Translations under genes and position numbers: made by a program | Notes under the pieces: generated by a model | What the model was told of the DNA's origin: nothing | What the model saw: only the letters and a program-made list of their open reading frames with translations | The model's database searches: none | In this document: one piece after another, positions 1 through 10,504 of the stretch | How positions within the stretch are numbered: the first letter of the stretch is position 1 | How the letters are laid out: the number at the start of each line of letters is the position of its first letter | Source: Toxorhynchites rutilus septentrionalis | Lineage: Eukaryota > Arthropoda > Insecta > Diptera > Culicidae | DNA: 64,000 nucleotides | NCBI RefSeq assembly: GCF_029784135.1 | Contig: NC_073746.1 | Span: 241,174,307 to 241,238,306, forward strand | Reading direction: 5' to 3'

Positions 1-142
1 GTAGCTGAGAAATAAAAGGAGAAATAGAAATCATGATTTAACAATGAAAAAAAATGGAGTTGATCAATTGTGAGGGTGGGTTTAAACTATTGATTCATTC
101 GTGTGAAGAAATATGATGAGATTTATAGAAATCGCATCAACC
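1..142. other. no gene seen
   Basis: AT-rich sequence with no convincing reading frame or known repeat. Confidence 0.5.
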
Positions 143-381
143 GTTTACACTAGCGCGAACTTAAATAATGAATTTATTCATATTTTCGGTGAATTTATTC
201 ACCTGAAGTAGAACTGCATCCAACTTTAGTGATTACTAACTTCTAACACTCTATACATATATACCTCGAAGAAATGTATCATATATATTCTCACCCGTTT
301 ACCCGATTTATTCACACGTTTATCTATTTTCGGGTGAATAAATCCATCTATAGCTATAGATCTTCCTAATGTAAACCAGCC
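143..381. mobile_element. candidate MITE with imperfect terminal inverted repeats
   Basis: The left edge reads CGTTTACACTAG and the right edge, reverse-complemented, reads GGTTTACATTAG. Inside are repeated GTGAATTTATTCACC-type palindromes near 168-206 and 300-345, and a perfect ATCTATAGCTATAGAT palindrome near 350. The structure suggests a short non-coding foldback element. No clear target duplication was identified, so the boundaries are approximate. Confidence 0.4.
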
Positions 382-559
382 ATTAGAATATGGGTTGCAT
401 TTAAAACTAATAATTCACTGTTTGTTAGACTTTTACATGTATTAAGAAATTTGCGCAGTTTATTTTTACGCGGATTTTGAGATTTACGCTTTTTTATTCC
501 CCGCATAAAAAGCGACTCCATGTTTGTTCAAAGAGTCGTTCGACGTTGTATTCGTCGTA

Positions 560-759
560 TTCTTGGCCGAATCGATCTCCTCTTTCATTGGGGCTTTCCA
601 GGCAGCTGCTTCCGGACTGTTGATCGCTTCGGAGTAGTTTTGGGGTTCTTCGTTTACGTGCTTCGTTACGTTGATGACTTCGCCGAATCGATGGGACGAG
701 ACACCTTTCGTAGATCGTGCAGATCGGTTTAGTTCTAGTACTTTCAAGACAGGGATCAC
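560..759 (-). pseudogene. Ty1/copia reverse-transcriptase fragment
   Basis: Read on the minus strand, the segment encodes a stretch with EPQNYSEAINSPEAAAWKAP followed by MKEEIDS. This is the typical entry into the copia reverse-transcriptase domain, where an EP-x-x-Y-x-E-A-x-x-S-P-x-A-x-x-W-x-x-AM-x-E-E-x-x-S pattern is expected. After IDS the reading no longer matches the family and runs into a stop at 484-486. Only the start of the domain survives. No long terminal repeats are visible on either side, so this is an isolated scrap. Confidence 0.65.
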
Positions 760-762
760 TTC

Positions 763-1042
763 TTGCTGGAGGGTTTCTCAGCAGTTTTGGTTCCCTTCTC
801 CGACATGTTCGCTCAACATTCGCTGTCCAATAACTATCGTAGGATAATGGAAATGAGCTGTAGAAATGGGGTAAATCGTCAGGGTCGAATTTTCATCCGT
901 GTAAAACGGTTATGTAACCCGACACTAACGAAAGCGTGTAAACGAGGGACGTATAAACCCCTACTTGCAATATGCCTTTCAAAAAATGCGTCCTTCGAAG
1001 GGCTTACCTTATTTTCCGACCGAACACACAATAGGTGGTTAT
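763..1042 (+). other. open stretch of unknown nature
   Basis: A reading frame without stops runs from here to 1386, but its product resembles nothing I know. Its second half overlaps a repeat family seen elsewhere in the window, so it is probably not a gene. Confidence 0.3.
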
Positions 1043-2010
1043 CTTTTGATGTAGGACTACGTATTTCATTTCTGTACCGGGGTGTAAGTTCAATGTTTCG
1101 GAAACGAGAGTTACGCGTGGAGTGCAAGGTTTTGAACATTAATACCTCTTTGCCGATTGTAACGGAGTGTATGTATGATAATCACTCCTTTCGAACGACA
1201 AAATGTTCAAGAGTTATGTGGTTGTTAACTATAGATCCGGAAACTTGTTTCAATAGCTTAAAAATAGCTTCGAAAACAGACTATTCCGTATACAAGCACG
1301 CCTATGCATTATTTTCTCTCCCAATTCCGTTTCGTTTCTGCAGCCAAACTAAACGGAGCATTCAGCGAGAAGCGTGGCATCGATAATAATTCGATACCGA
1401 TGGGTGCCATTGACTATGGATTTGATAGTGAAGAATACGAAATGTTTGATATGGTGGAGTGAATATTTCACCATATCGAAGAAATCACATTGATGAAGGC
1501 AGCGTTAAAAAATATTTGTATACGAATGTCGCAATCGATCGTCGTTTCCAATTGTCGGGAAAGGAATATTATGTTTACTATGTAATCCGAGGGGAATCCA
1601 TTCCTTCTTCATGTGTTAATAATTCTGCTCCGGATCAATGAAATGATATGATAATCATTTTATACAAACGACAAAATTTCCAAAAGTTATATGATTGCTA
1701 CTTATTGACTCGAAAAAATGTTCTATATCTTAAAAAAAGCTTTGAAAACAGGCTATTGCAATCACACATATCCGTATATATGAAATCCATATACAGGTCG
1801 GACTCGATTATATACAATTTTGGACTGGATTATATACAGTTTAAAAAAAATATTTTTTCATGTTTCAAATATGACTTATTTCAAAAGAAATGTAACCTTT
1901 CAACGTTAAGGTGTAATTAAAGTGACTAATTCATATACAGTAGGGTAAAAATCGTGATTTTTGAAGATTTTGCTTGAATTTTCACCAAGAATTAATTATA
2001 TCGATATTGC
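1043..2010 (+). repeat. GACGTAG-motif repeat, copy A (decayed)
   Basis: It begins with a GATGTAGGACTACGTA motif, then a stretch near 1099-1145 (ACGAGAGTTACG, then GTGCAAGGTTTTG) that matches 40697-40725. Two blocks near 1160-1290 and 1650-1770 resemble each other (ATGATAATCA, ACGACAAAAT, AAAACAGRCTATT), so the repeat carries an internal duplication. It is non-coding as far as I can see. The extent is judged by eye. Confidence 0.45.
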
Positions 2011-2639
2011 TGCCAAATTAAGATAGATAGAAGTTGGGTGTCAAAGAACAAATTGTAGAGCGGTTAGGAAGCTTCAATTTGATTGATAGAAACAATCCAG
2101 TTTATTAAAGAAATCAGGACGACCTTAATAATAATACATTAACAATTACTAACTTTTAAGTTTTTCACTTCCAAAATGTTATTAACATCCATTAATTTAG
2201 ATGTTACACTACTATATCCTGTATCAAATTTTCTCATCTTTCAAATGAAAGCAACAGAATCGTCTTCCGTAGCGTACTTTGTAATGTAGAGCCAGTTCGA
2301 GGCAACAGAGTCCGAAACAAAAAAAAAAAGTTCTATAACTCTGTCATTGTTGAAATTCGAACATATGCGTAGAAGGATTTTTTCCATCAAATATGATCGT
2401 CTATCACCCTCTGAGAGAATCTGGATAATTTTTTTTTCATGTGAGAAAGGTATTTTCTGACTTTAAGGGGATGAATCAAAAATCAAATTCCTCTTTTATA
2501 TTAAAAAAAAGAAAAATACATGCAAAAAAAACAAATAAATTTTTTTTTGATTATATTATATATAGTGAAAAGAAATCAGAAACTGTATATAATCGAGTCC
2601 GCGCTGTAGTTGTTATTGCTATTTGAGATGGGGATGGTC
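2011..2639. other. no gene seen
   Basis: AT-rich, with long A and T runs and no recognised element. Short open frames here have biased AT-rich content and look random. Confidence 0.5.
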
Positions 2640-2932
2640 AGGCTCACACTCCTATGCATTATGCTCTTCTCTCCCAATTCCATGTCTTTTCTGCAGTCGT
2701 ATCGAACGGAGCTGCATTGTTTGATGAAAACAACAGTTTTATTATCGAATGCTTTCCGATTCCTCCTTTGAGCGTTAATAATTATATACCGGCTAAAAGA
2801 AGTGGTACGACAATCGCCTTATTCGAAAGATGAAATGTCTAAGAGTTATATGCTTATTACTTATTGATTTCTGAGCCCACGATAGTCCTACGTCCACCCT
2901 GCGGTTCTATCACAGATATAACCCACTTCCAG
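2640..2932 (-). repeat. GACGTAG-motif repeat, copy B
   Basis: On the minus strand the 2880-2932 end reads GGAAGTGGGTTATATC, then an ACCGCA block, then GACGTAGGACTATCG. The same order is found on the plus strand at 40570-40620. The part from 2650 to 2720 also resembles 1300-1370 (CCTATGCATTAT, TCTCTCCCAATTCC, TTTCTGCAG). Confidence 0.5.
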
Positions 2933-3055
2933 TTTTTCCTGTTAGAAAAGAGGATGATTGCTTCTCAAGCTTCATTGGGTGGATTGTCTCTATTGAGCTG
3001 AGACCATCCGAAAAGATGAAACCGCGATCGGTGGCCAATGTTTTAATGATCGATT
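2933..3055 (-). pseudogene. I-clade LINE fragment, RNase H region
   Basis: The segment matches 58795-58915 of the minus-strand I-clade LINE closely: GGATTG-TCTCTATTGAGCTGAGAC, then a TCYGAAAA block, then GGTCGATGG/GGTGGCC and CAATGTTT-AATGATC. In that element the region encodes the DSLSSIEAIRS part of RNase H. Only about 120 bases remain. It abuts repeat copy B directly. Confidence 0.65.
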
Positions 3056-3596
3056 AAATCTCATGGAATCTACAGTGATGCTTATTTTCTGAGACTTTTG
3101 TGGTGGTCATCATGGTTCAATGATTATTCGTCAAATCTTGCAGACAGCAATTTCACGTTTGCCACGTTTATTTTCTCGTTTGGTTTAAAGCCTAGATCTC
3201 TTAGAGGCTAACGGTTTGTTTTATTGAGTAGTATTCTAATTCACACTACTCACTGACATTCTTTTGCACATAGTACATATTCAGGTTAGACATATTTTAT
3301 CTCAAATAAATAATTTCGGTTCGATTTCAATAAATTAATCAAATTACACACCCACAACTGAATTTACCTCTTTGCAAGGAAGAGTTTGTCTGATTTGTTC
3401 AAATAATCTCTAGGAGAATTATGATTTCGACTAATTTAATCTACAAGATATACTCGTTTTTCTAGCATCGAAAAAAAACGCATTCCATTTGTTACTTGAA
3501 CTATATTATACTTTCGCTCTCGTTAAGAATGTTGGCATTTTCCATTTACTCTGGAGATCGCTGGTTCTAATACTTATTTTGTGTGAATAGAGTATC
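3056..3596. other. 3' flank of the kinase gene, nothing further seen
   Basis: No reading frame or repeat recognised. It lies downstream of the minus-strand kinase gene and should contain its 3' UTR. Confidence 0.5.
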
Positions 3597-5636
3597 TTAG
3601 AAACATTCTTGGAAGTAGGGATGATTGAGAGCTTCCTCTGCCGAGATGCGGTTGTGTGGGTTTATCTCCAGCAGCTTGTAGAGTAAATCATACGCGCTGT
3701 CCGAGTATTCATCCTCGGAAAAATCTCTGTTGGCTTCAGAGTGCTCGCAGAGACATTCTTCTAGGCGTTGTTGACAATTGTCGCAGCTGTTAGCGAACGT
3801 ATTCGCTGATTCCTCTTCCTGCTGCTGGCGTGCTCGGAGGCGTCGGAAGCGGAACCGCAAACGCAAGCACAACTTACGCAAATCCAGCGGTTGCTTCCGC
3901 TGGGCAGTCTTGACATGCCGTCCGAGTTGAATCGCAGTCTTTTTTATGCGCTGATCGCCGAAAACGGTGATAATCTCGGCCAGCGAGTGGAAATCATCCG
4001 AATTTTTGAAAAATGGGTAACATCGTGAAAGAATGCTTAAAAACATCACTCCACTGGCCCAGATGTCGACGACAGTGGTTTGGTCAGCATACTTAAGCAG
4101 TACCTCTGGTGGCCGATAGCCCGGGGTGCCAGCACGGGACGCTTGCATCTCTTTCTTCACCAGACAAATATTACATACTTGACTTTTGGCAAAACACTCA
4201 CAAATGGTTTCTGATCTAGTTACGGAACCAGCCGTTGATGATGTATTATTATATTGGCGCGTTTTTGTACTACCAGTTGCCGTTTTCGGAGGGATTGGCG
4301 TAACAGTGGATGGACTATTTACCATTCCACGTGATTGCTGCTGTTGACGTTGGGCAGCTTTCATGTTAGTGCTCATATCGAGCACAGTCGATTTGATTTG
4401 TCGTACGAGCGGTGAGCCGTACAGATCCTTAGTGATATTCGAGAGTTTCAATGGCGAGATAATTTGATTAGATTGCTTTAAAGGTGTTTTGAAAATCGGA
4501 TGAGGATGTTGTGTGCTCTGTTCCTCTTGATCAGCAGAGGCTGGCGTTGTACTATTTTCCAGGTTGTCATCAGCAGGTTTAAATTTCTTCTGCGTCTGTA
4601 CCAGATCATCACTTCCATCAACTCCCTCGCCTCCAGTAGCACTCGAAAGCCTTCTTTTAGCAGTCTTGTCCTCCTTAGAAACCGTTTGAGCGGAGATCGT
4701 TCCTACTTCCTCGATTGCCTTTCTGTTGCTGATATCCTGCGCCAAGCCAAAGTCCACCAGCAGGAATTTCTGTTGCTTACGGTTGTATAGGAAATTGCTT
4801 GGCTTCACATCTCGATGGATTACGTGGAATTCATGCACACGCTTCAAGGCTATCAATAGATTACGCATGTACATCTGCGTCTCCGCTGGGCTCATTTTGT
4901 CGTAATATTGATGGAATGGATCGTGCGCAATGTAAGGCATCACGAATGCCACCGATTCCTGACGCCGAAGACACAAGTCGACGCCAACCACATTGCTGGT
5001 ACCCCCAATCTGCATCATGCATCGCAGTTCCCGTTCGATGCGGCTCGGATGACTAGTGGGAACAACATGTTTGATGGCAAACAGCTTCTTCCGTTCCGCA
5101 GGAACTCGCTCGTGCAGTTTCAGCGAGCCCAGAAATACCGAACTGAACGTGCCATGGCCGATCTTCCGATGAATGGTAAAGATGTTATCGATATCCGGGA
5201 TCTGCTGACGCAGATTCGCCACCAATTCTGCAATGAAATAATATGAGAATAAATAACAGCTCAAATTGCGTAACAAAATTTTTACAGTCAATTGATGTAT
5301 TTTTTTAATTTTATAAATAACTTCTGTAAGTCTATAGTTTACTAATCATCCCGTTTCAACACAGTATTCTACGAGACGATACGCAAAAATGCCTCAATTC
5401 AACCATACAATCAGAACCACCTGTGTACGAGCAGATTTTCTAGGTCAGTCAATTTACTCTACCACGCAATAAGAAACGACGGAATCGACGATACTGGATT
5501 AGTTGTACTTACTCTCATCTTTCTTCGGCACGTCGAAGCACAACAGCTCTGTTATTTCCGTGGTGACTTTGCCGTCCTCGAGTTTCTTAGCCGAAGTGTT
5601 TTCACCATTCTTCTGGTCTTCGTTGATAACCTCCAT
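3597..5636 (-). CDS. Cdc7: Cdc7-type serine/threonine kinase (DDK catalytic subunit)
   Basis: The likely product is the kinase that, with a Dbf4-type partner, phosphorylates MCM helicase subunits in the nucleus to fire replication origins. Two exons are proposed: 5513-5636 (start ATG at 5636, donor GTAAGT) and 3597-5227 (acceptor TTGCAG). The junction splits a codon and keeps frame, giving 584 residues. Visible motifs are the glycine loop GHGTFSSVF (about 65-73), the ATP lysine in AIK (94), HRDVKPSN (179-186), DFG (200-202) and GTPGYRPPE (408-416). About 200 residues separate DFG from GTPGYRPPE and a further insert follows the WASGV stretch. Split kinase domains with large inserts are the hallmark of Cdc7. 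The first insert carries a C-x-C-x6-C-x2-C cluster. Without splicing, the 5' end of the second exon would start inside the intron. Confidence 0.93.
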
Positions 5637-5894
5637 AGTTTCGCTTGTTTTCGATTTTTAACTAACACGCGTCCCGATCGTAAATGTTATTTTTACCCTT
5701 TCGGTACCAGTTTATGTCTAGTGTGCCAATTTTAAAAACACCTTAACTTAGTATAATTTAACTAGAATTTTGTACTTCAGGATAATTGCTTGTTTGGAAC
5801 GAAAAATGATATTTTCAATAATTTTGGTGCAGCAGGATTGCAGCGAGCAAGAAAATTGCGTTTCTTTGTTTCCCCGTGTGCTTGCGAAGAGTGA
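5637..5894. promoter_or_regulatory. upstream region of the kinase gene
   Basis: About 260 bases between the kinase start and a divergent open stretch. No TATA box is obvious for the kinase. Near 5889 there is AAGAGTGAGT, which resembles a plus-strand splice donor, so a divergent transcript is possible. Confidence 0.35.
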
Positions 5895-6245
5895 GTGAAT
5901 GCTTTTGATGGTGGAAATGAGACGCTGTTTCAGGAAGAGCAGAGACGGTGGGTTAAAGCTGGACGGAAAAACAAGCCTTCTGTGACTCTAGTTCCCGTTA
6001 CGATCGAACACGAAGCGAATGATGACATCCAGAAAAGTGACAAAGAGGGTGCTATGTTGGTTGAATCGCGTGTTGTTGATTTTGTTTCTGGAATAATGAA
6101 TGACGGACCGAATGTGCAACCTCAAACCGCGCTGTTTAGGCGATGTTTTCAAAGGGCAGGGATGCCAGGCGAGTTTTACGAATATCTTTATATGGCACGA
6201 AGAAATATCATCGCCACATGTTTTGTTTTCAAATGTCATCGATGA
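5895..6245 (+). other. unidentified reading frame, divergent from the kinase
   Basis: A 116-codon frame opens at 5895 without an ATG (GTG there), and its first in-frame ATG is near 6053. The product is hydrophilic and mixed-charge, with a basic WVKAGRKNK stretch and the segment FQRAGMPGEFYEYLYMARRN. I do not recognise it. It could be a coding exon, the decayed start of a transposon gene, or chance. The possible donor just upstream and the abutting repeat at 6259 suggest a gene truncated by later insertions. Confidence 0.25.
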
Positions 6246-6258
6246 AAATGGGCAATGG

Positions 6259-6354
6259 TGGGTCTTCGTAGCCTAATCAATTGCATGTCCACTACTAAAC
6301 GAACAATCATGAGCTCATAACTCAGGACTCTCAACTGACCATCTTTGTGTGTTA
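6259..6354 (+). repeat. dispersed repeat W, copy 1
   Basis: It matches 11738-11833 over about 96 bases: TTCGTAGCCTAAT, CGAACRATCATGAGCTCATA, then CAACTGACCATCTTTGTG. The family is unknown to me. Confidence 0.7.
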
Positions 6355-6540
6355 AGGCTGATTTAGACGATGCCAGTCAGCGCTCCAGTTGAAGTATCCA
6401 GTGAATAGAGAATAGACACTCTGTTCAAGTTAGAGGCCAATTACTTGTTCGATACTGGTACAAGTAATTTGAACAGAGTGTCTGTTCTACGTTCACTGGA
6501 TACCTCAACTAGAGCGCTAACTGGCATCGTCTAAATCAGC
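6355..6540. mobile_element. foldback MITE, Harbinger-like ends
   Basis: Arms of about 72 bases at 6355-6430 and 6469-6540 are nearly perfect inverted copies (GATTTAGACGATGCCAGT at the left end). A second, inner inverted pair flanks the loop (AATTACTTGT / ACAAGTAATT), so almost the whole element folds back. It sits right after TTA, and its ends resemble those of the Harbinger element at 57241-58530. No matching TTA is seen on the right. Confidence 0.8.
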
Positions 6541-7275
6541 TACCCGAGATGGAAAATGGAAGGTGGGAAGATTTTTTAAATCTGTGACGTCACAGATTTT
6601 GTTTATGTTTGTTACTTTTCTTATAATAATCGACTACATAGGAAAAGTGTTGTTATTAAACGTGAAAATAAGCAAATGAAATGAACGAACTAGTTTGTTT
6701 TCCTAAATCAATGCTAGCGTTCAAAATCATAAGGACCCGACATTTTAACAGAAACTGAAATTTCAGTATTTTTGAAGTGTTCTAAACTTAGTTTCAATTC
6801 AATTTTACTTCTCGTTACGTTGACCAAAAAACGTAAACGAACAAAGACAGAGTCACACAATCTTTTGTTCCTTTGACGGATAAACATTTGACAGTGCATG
6901 GGAAAAAAGGTTGCAAGTTTTTTTCATGTAAAATAAACTTGAAAATAAATTTTATTGACTCCGTATGACTTAGATTGAAACGAAAAGTTTTCCGCTTGAG
7001 TCTTAGTTTTAGACGACTGAAGTTTTCTGCACCCTAATTGTGAAAAAACGTTATTCGTTGACACATTCAATTTTGTATCATTTGAATAACTGACTGGTAT
7101 GCCTGGTATGTGAACTTCCTATCTTTCTGGCTCACAATCAAAGTTCAACATAACCAAACCCCGTGAATCCTCGCACCTTCTATTCTTCATCTCGCTAGCT
7201 ACCAATATGTGTGGACTAAAGGTGTGACCGTGTCGTCAACAAGTGCGCGAGGGGAAACGGTATAAATATACAGAG
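6541..7275. other. no gene seen
   Basis: AT-rich flank with no recognised gene. A short stretch of GTTCAA/GAACA words occurs but no clear element. Confidence 0.45.
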
Positions 7276-7520
7276 CAAGGCGCGTAGAAGTATATCCTAA
7301 GGTGGGCCAACTTGCTAAAACCACTCTTCAGCCATCTTGGAAATCTACTGTGTTTTGTTTGTAAACAAAACATAATACGCTTGTGCCAAAGCTCGCTCGT
7401 GATCAGTCTGTCTCTTTCACGCTTCAAGCAAATAATTCCCCTTCTGCTTTCTTCTGTACTGTTTTCATATACCGCTCCCCTAACCAACTTAATGACGAAA
7501 CGGCCTCACCTAGTACCATA
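7276..7520 (+). repeat. dispersed repeat X, copy 1
   Basis: It closely matches 18168-18413 and 54787-54977. It starts AAGGCGC-TAGAAGTATAT and carries CTAAGGTGGGCC near its left end and GGCCTCACCTAG near its right, which are imperfect inverted copies. A perfect TTTGTTTGTAAACAAA palindrome lies inside. The structure suggests a MITE of about 240 bases. Confidence 0.75.
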
Positions 7521-8294
7521 GACCCGTGATACAGAGGACTGTGGAAAGGGATTTGACTACAAATAGAGATGCATAAATTTTTCGTTTATTCAATTGTCGA
7601 TTAATCGTGGGGTCATTTTTAAATATTCGATTCATTTGAATAATTGTCTTTCAGTATTCGATTAATCGAGCGAATATTTATTTCTTGTAATCAAATAGAA
7701 CAGACATATTTATAATAAAAAAGTATGATGTCATAATTTTAAAAGTTACATTAAATATAATTTTGAAATAAACATGGTGCAGAATAATTGTTTTTGAATG
7801 AAATGTTCAGTATATTGATAAATCTACCATTTCATGATTTTTTGAGGACGATTGAAAAAAGCACACCATGAAAATGATGCACAATATTATTATTGTACCA
7901 ACATATTTTTTTTTCTGTTCAAAATCACCTGTTCTTTGAATGGTGTTGAAATAGCTGATTTGTCTGGATATTTCTGCTTGGTCCCTATAGCTACTAGTTC
8001 AAAAGAGGTATATTTATAGAATCATTGACCATTAGTATGGTATATTTTCTAGAGATGGGCAAAACGGTTCACTTATATGAACCGTTCAGTGACCAACCGT
8101 TCACTTAAGTGAACTAGTTCTTTTGATCAGTTCACTCACTCTTTCGTACATTAGAGGGATATGCCAGAGCAAGTATAAAAAAATGTGAGATGTTATGTAG
8201 GACTGTTCTTTTCATTCATAAAATGCTGTTTGTTAGCAATAATTAGAAGTCCAAATTTTGTTAAAAATATCCTAGCAGAATAGAAAATCAAACT

Positions 8295-8447
8295 TATTTT
8301 TTCTCTATTATAGTGATTTTCAACACATTTCGGCTGGTTCGTCACTTTTACTTCCATTTTTGGAAGAATATCGGGAGTGAGAATTGAACTCGTGATCTCT
8401 GCGTGAGAGGTATGGGTGTTACCACTACGCCAGATTGCCTCCACATA
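8295..8447 (-). mobile_element. tRNA-derived SINE, copy 1
   Basis: On the minus strand the head has a Pol III A-box-like TGGCGTAGTGG and a B-box-like GAGTTCAATTC, the layout of a tRNA-derived promoter. It ends with an ATAATAGAG-A/T-rich tail. It is flanked by a perfect 13-base duplication AGAAAATCAAACT (8282-8294 and 8448-8460). The second hAT copy near 16160 carries the same site without the SINE. Confidence 0.9.
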
Positions 8448-8794
8448 AGAAAATCAAACTATTATTTTAAAATTTTTGATCTAGTTTGAGCCGTGATTCA
8501 TTCTTTTCAGCACAAACTAGCGTTGCGCTGCTTTTTTCAATATTTTGCAATAACTGCTATAGCAAAACTGTACCAAAAACGTGAAAGACTTTCTCGAAAT
8601 TATCGAGCAGGATATGGTACGAGGGTCACTATTTATATTTCGGGAATTGGCAACACTGATGTCATGTGAGTCCATCTGACGGTTCCATCGTAAAGTTTGA
8701 CATTTTTGACGATATACGTACTCAGAACATTTTGTCATACGGACGCTATTTGTTTATTTTATATTTAGTTGAAAGTTTGGTCTCGGCAAAAAAA

Positions 8795-9640
8795 ATGGAA
8801 CTGAATCGTAAACATTTTCGTGCGATGATTTTTTACGACTTTCGACGTGGATTTTCACAACAAGAGTGCGTCAATCAACTTAATTTGACTTTTGGCGATG
8901 AAGCTCCATCAAAAACCACTGTGTATCGCTGGTATAGTGAATTCAATCGTGGTCGTAGTTCGCTGTCGGACGAGTTTCGTGAAGATCGTCCAAAATCGAC
9001 TGTAGTGCCAGAAAACATCGATGCTGTGCACGAAATGATTAAGCAAGATCGTCATGTAACCTATTGTGAGATTGAGGCATCCCTAAGCATTAGTTCCACC
9101 AGCATATATGCGATTTTACATGAACACTTAGGGTGCTCATACACTGTTTGACCGAAGCCAAATATTTGACTCTTTTTGACAGATAAAATTTGGTCAACGT
9201 GTACTGATCAAATATATTCTACACAAAACACGACAAGCAAATATTCAATTATTGGATGCCTAAAATATTTTTTCAGTCTGTTTTTCGAACCTGTCGGTAC
9301 ATGGTTAGGTTACCTTGGATATTTCAGTTGATTTTTTTTCCATGTTCGGTGTTTGATATTGTTTACTACTGTTTAAAATTGAAGAGTGGCAAACAAAATA
9401 GTGTTTGTACAAATATCAAATCAAACCTTATCTGTCAAAAAAATATCAAATATTTGACCTCCGGGCAAACAGTGTACGGCCACCTTTAGTTGTGCGAAAA
9501 TTATGTTCACGTTGGATCCCACATAATTTGACAATCGCTCAAAAAAAGGCTCGTGTCGATTGGAATAAATGCTTTGAAAATTGGTTCAAGCGCATGCAAA
9601 AGTGTATCGATCATCGTGGCGAGTACTTTGAAAAACAATA
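8795..9640 (+). pseudogene. mariner transposase remnant
   Basis: The frame from the ATG at 8795 gives MELNRKHFRAMIFYDFRRGF and continues through the helix-turn-helix part (KTTVYRWYSEFNRG, then ATYCEIEASL-like and STSIYAILHEHLG near 9120). It is then cut by the MITE. After 9489 the text resumes with KLCSRWIPHNLT and QKKARVDWNK, then jumps to the family's C-terminal WFKRMQKCIDHRGEYFEKQ and stop. The D,D,D catalytic domain is lost by internal deletion, so no transposase can be made. Confidence 0.9.
9131..9485 (+). mobile_element. TTA-flanked MITE M, copy 1
   Basis: The ends GGGTGCTCATACACTGTTTG and (reverse-complemented) AGGTGGCCGTACACTGTTTG are inverted repeats, and TTA lies on both sides (9128-9130 and 9486-9488). 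Removing the 355 bases plus one TTA rejoins the mariner sequence. A second copy in the opposite direction is at 50526-50869. A 3-bp TTA duplication points to the PIF/Harbinger group. No coding sequence is visible. Confidence 0.88.
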
Positions 9641-10504
9641 AAAATATATTCGCAGCTTAACTATTTGTTTTTGTTCCTATTCCCGAAATATAAATAGTGA
9701 CCCTCGTATAATATCAAAACATTTCATATCAGCGACACAAATATTCATTCACTACTGAAAAATACTGTTTGAATCGTTTCGCTTTCCAACACGTTTCGCT
9801 ACCAACTGTGAGGTAGATTTGCATATCTTACTGAAATATTTACCCTCAACTCAAAAATATGAAATTAAAAGTTTATTTGATAAATTTATTTGAATAAATA
9901 ATAATTTGATAAATAATCGAACAATCCAATTTAAGAACCATCTTATTCTTAGATATTGCGTTTTATTATGAAAACGACTATACCGACATCTTATTTTTGT
10001 TATTCCATGGGGCTATCGTTTGTTTCACTTAGTTAATATGCCATAATGCCTGAGAGACCGTAAAATCAATGATTCGTTCATTTCTCAGAAAAACATCAAC
10101 ACTACGACATTGCGATTCTCTCTAGTTTCGTCATTCGTTATTCGTCATTGTTTAGCGTATCGTATCAGTTGGAATGGAAGGGACGTGTATAACTTTTTCA
10201 CCACTTTCGGTCTGAGACACGGACGCGAGTATAGGAGTAACTTTTTTGGTCAAGTGACTTTTTTCCTATTTTAGAATATTGGTCAACTAAATGTATAAAT
10301 TAATGTCAGTGGCGTGGAATATTTATTAAATATAATGCATAATATCATTTTCGGACTATTGTTATTTGATTTTAGTCCTTCTTGTCACCGGATTGAACGG
10401 ATTCATATATTATTCGTCGATATATTCGTCGTTAGATTCATACGTGCAAAAGTACAAATGTTTGACATTCGTATAGTTGTTCAATAAATATAATGGTCAC
10501 ACAT

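Larger units (their letters stand above)
8620..9706 (+). mobile_element. mariner element with deleted catalytic core
   Basis: Terminal inverted repeats CGAGGGTCACTATTTATATT at 8620 and its complement ending at 9706 are identical over about 28 bases, and TA flanks both sides. It contains the mariner transposase start and the last residues, but the middle is missing. The MITE at 9131-9485 is inserted within it. Without that MITE only about 730 bases remain of the usual 1.3 kb. The second hAT copy shows the site without mariner near 16315-16335. Confidence 0.93.
8050..10036 (+). mobile_element. hAT-like element 2, copy 1 (right part lost or not recognised)
   Basis: It begins TAGAGATGGGCAAAAC and runs parallel to the second copy from 15929. 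Shared landmarks are GTTCACTTAAGTGAAC, TTTCGTACATTAGAGGG, the AGACTTTCTCGAAATTA block and GGGGCTWTCGTTTGTTTC. It is interrupted by a SINE and a mariner that are both absent from the second copy. At 10033 a TTAA-flanked element begins, and after it (13443 on) only a weak continuation is visible. Confidence 0.75.

Noticed and set aside
763..1386. 207-residue protein gene
   Set aside because: No recognised domain, and the second half overlaps a repeat seen at 40600 and 2640.
5228..5291. upstream extension of the kinase second exon to an in-frame ATG
   Set aside because: The hydrophobic extension precedes a good acceptor (TTGCAG), and a conserved-looking first exon with a matching phase exists at 5513-5636.
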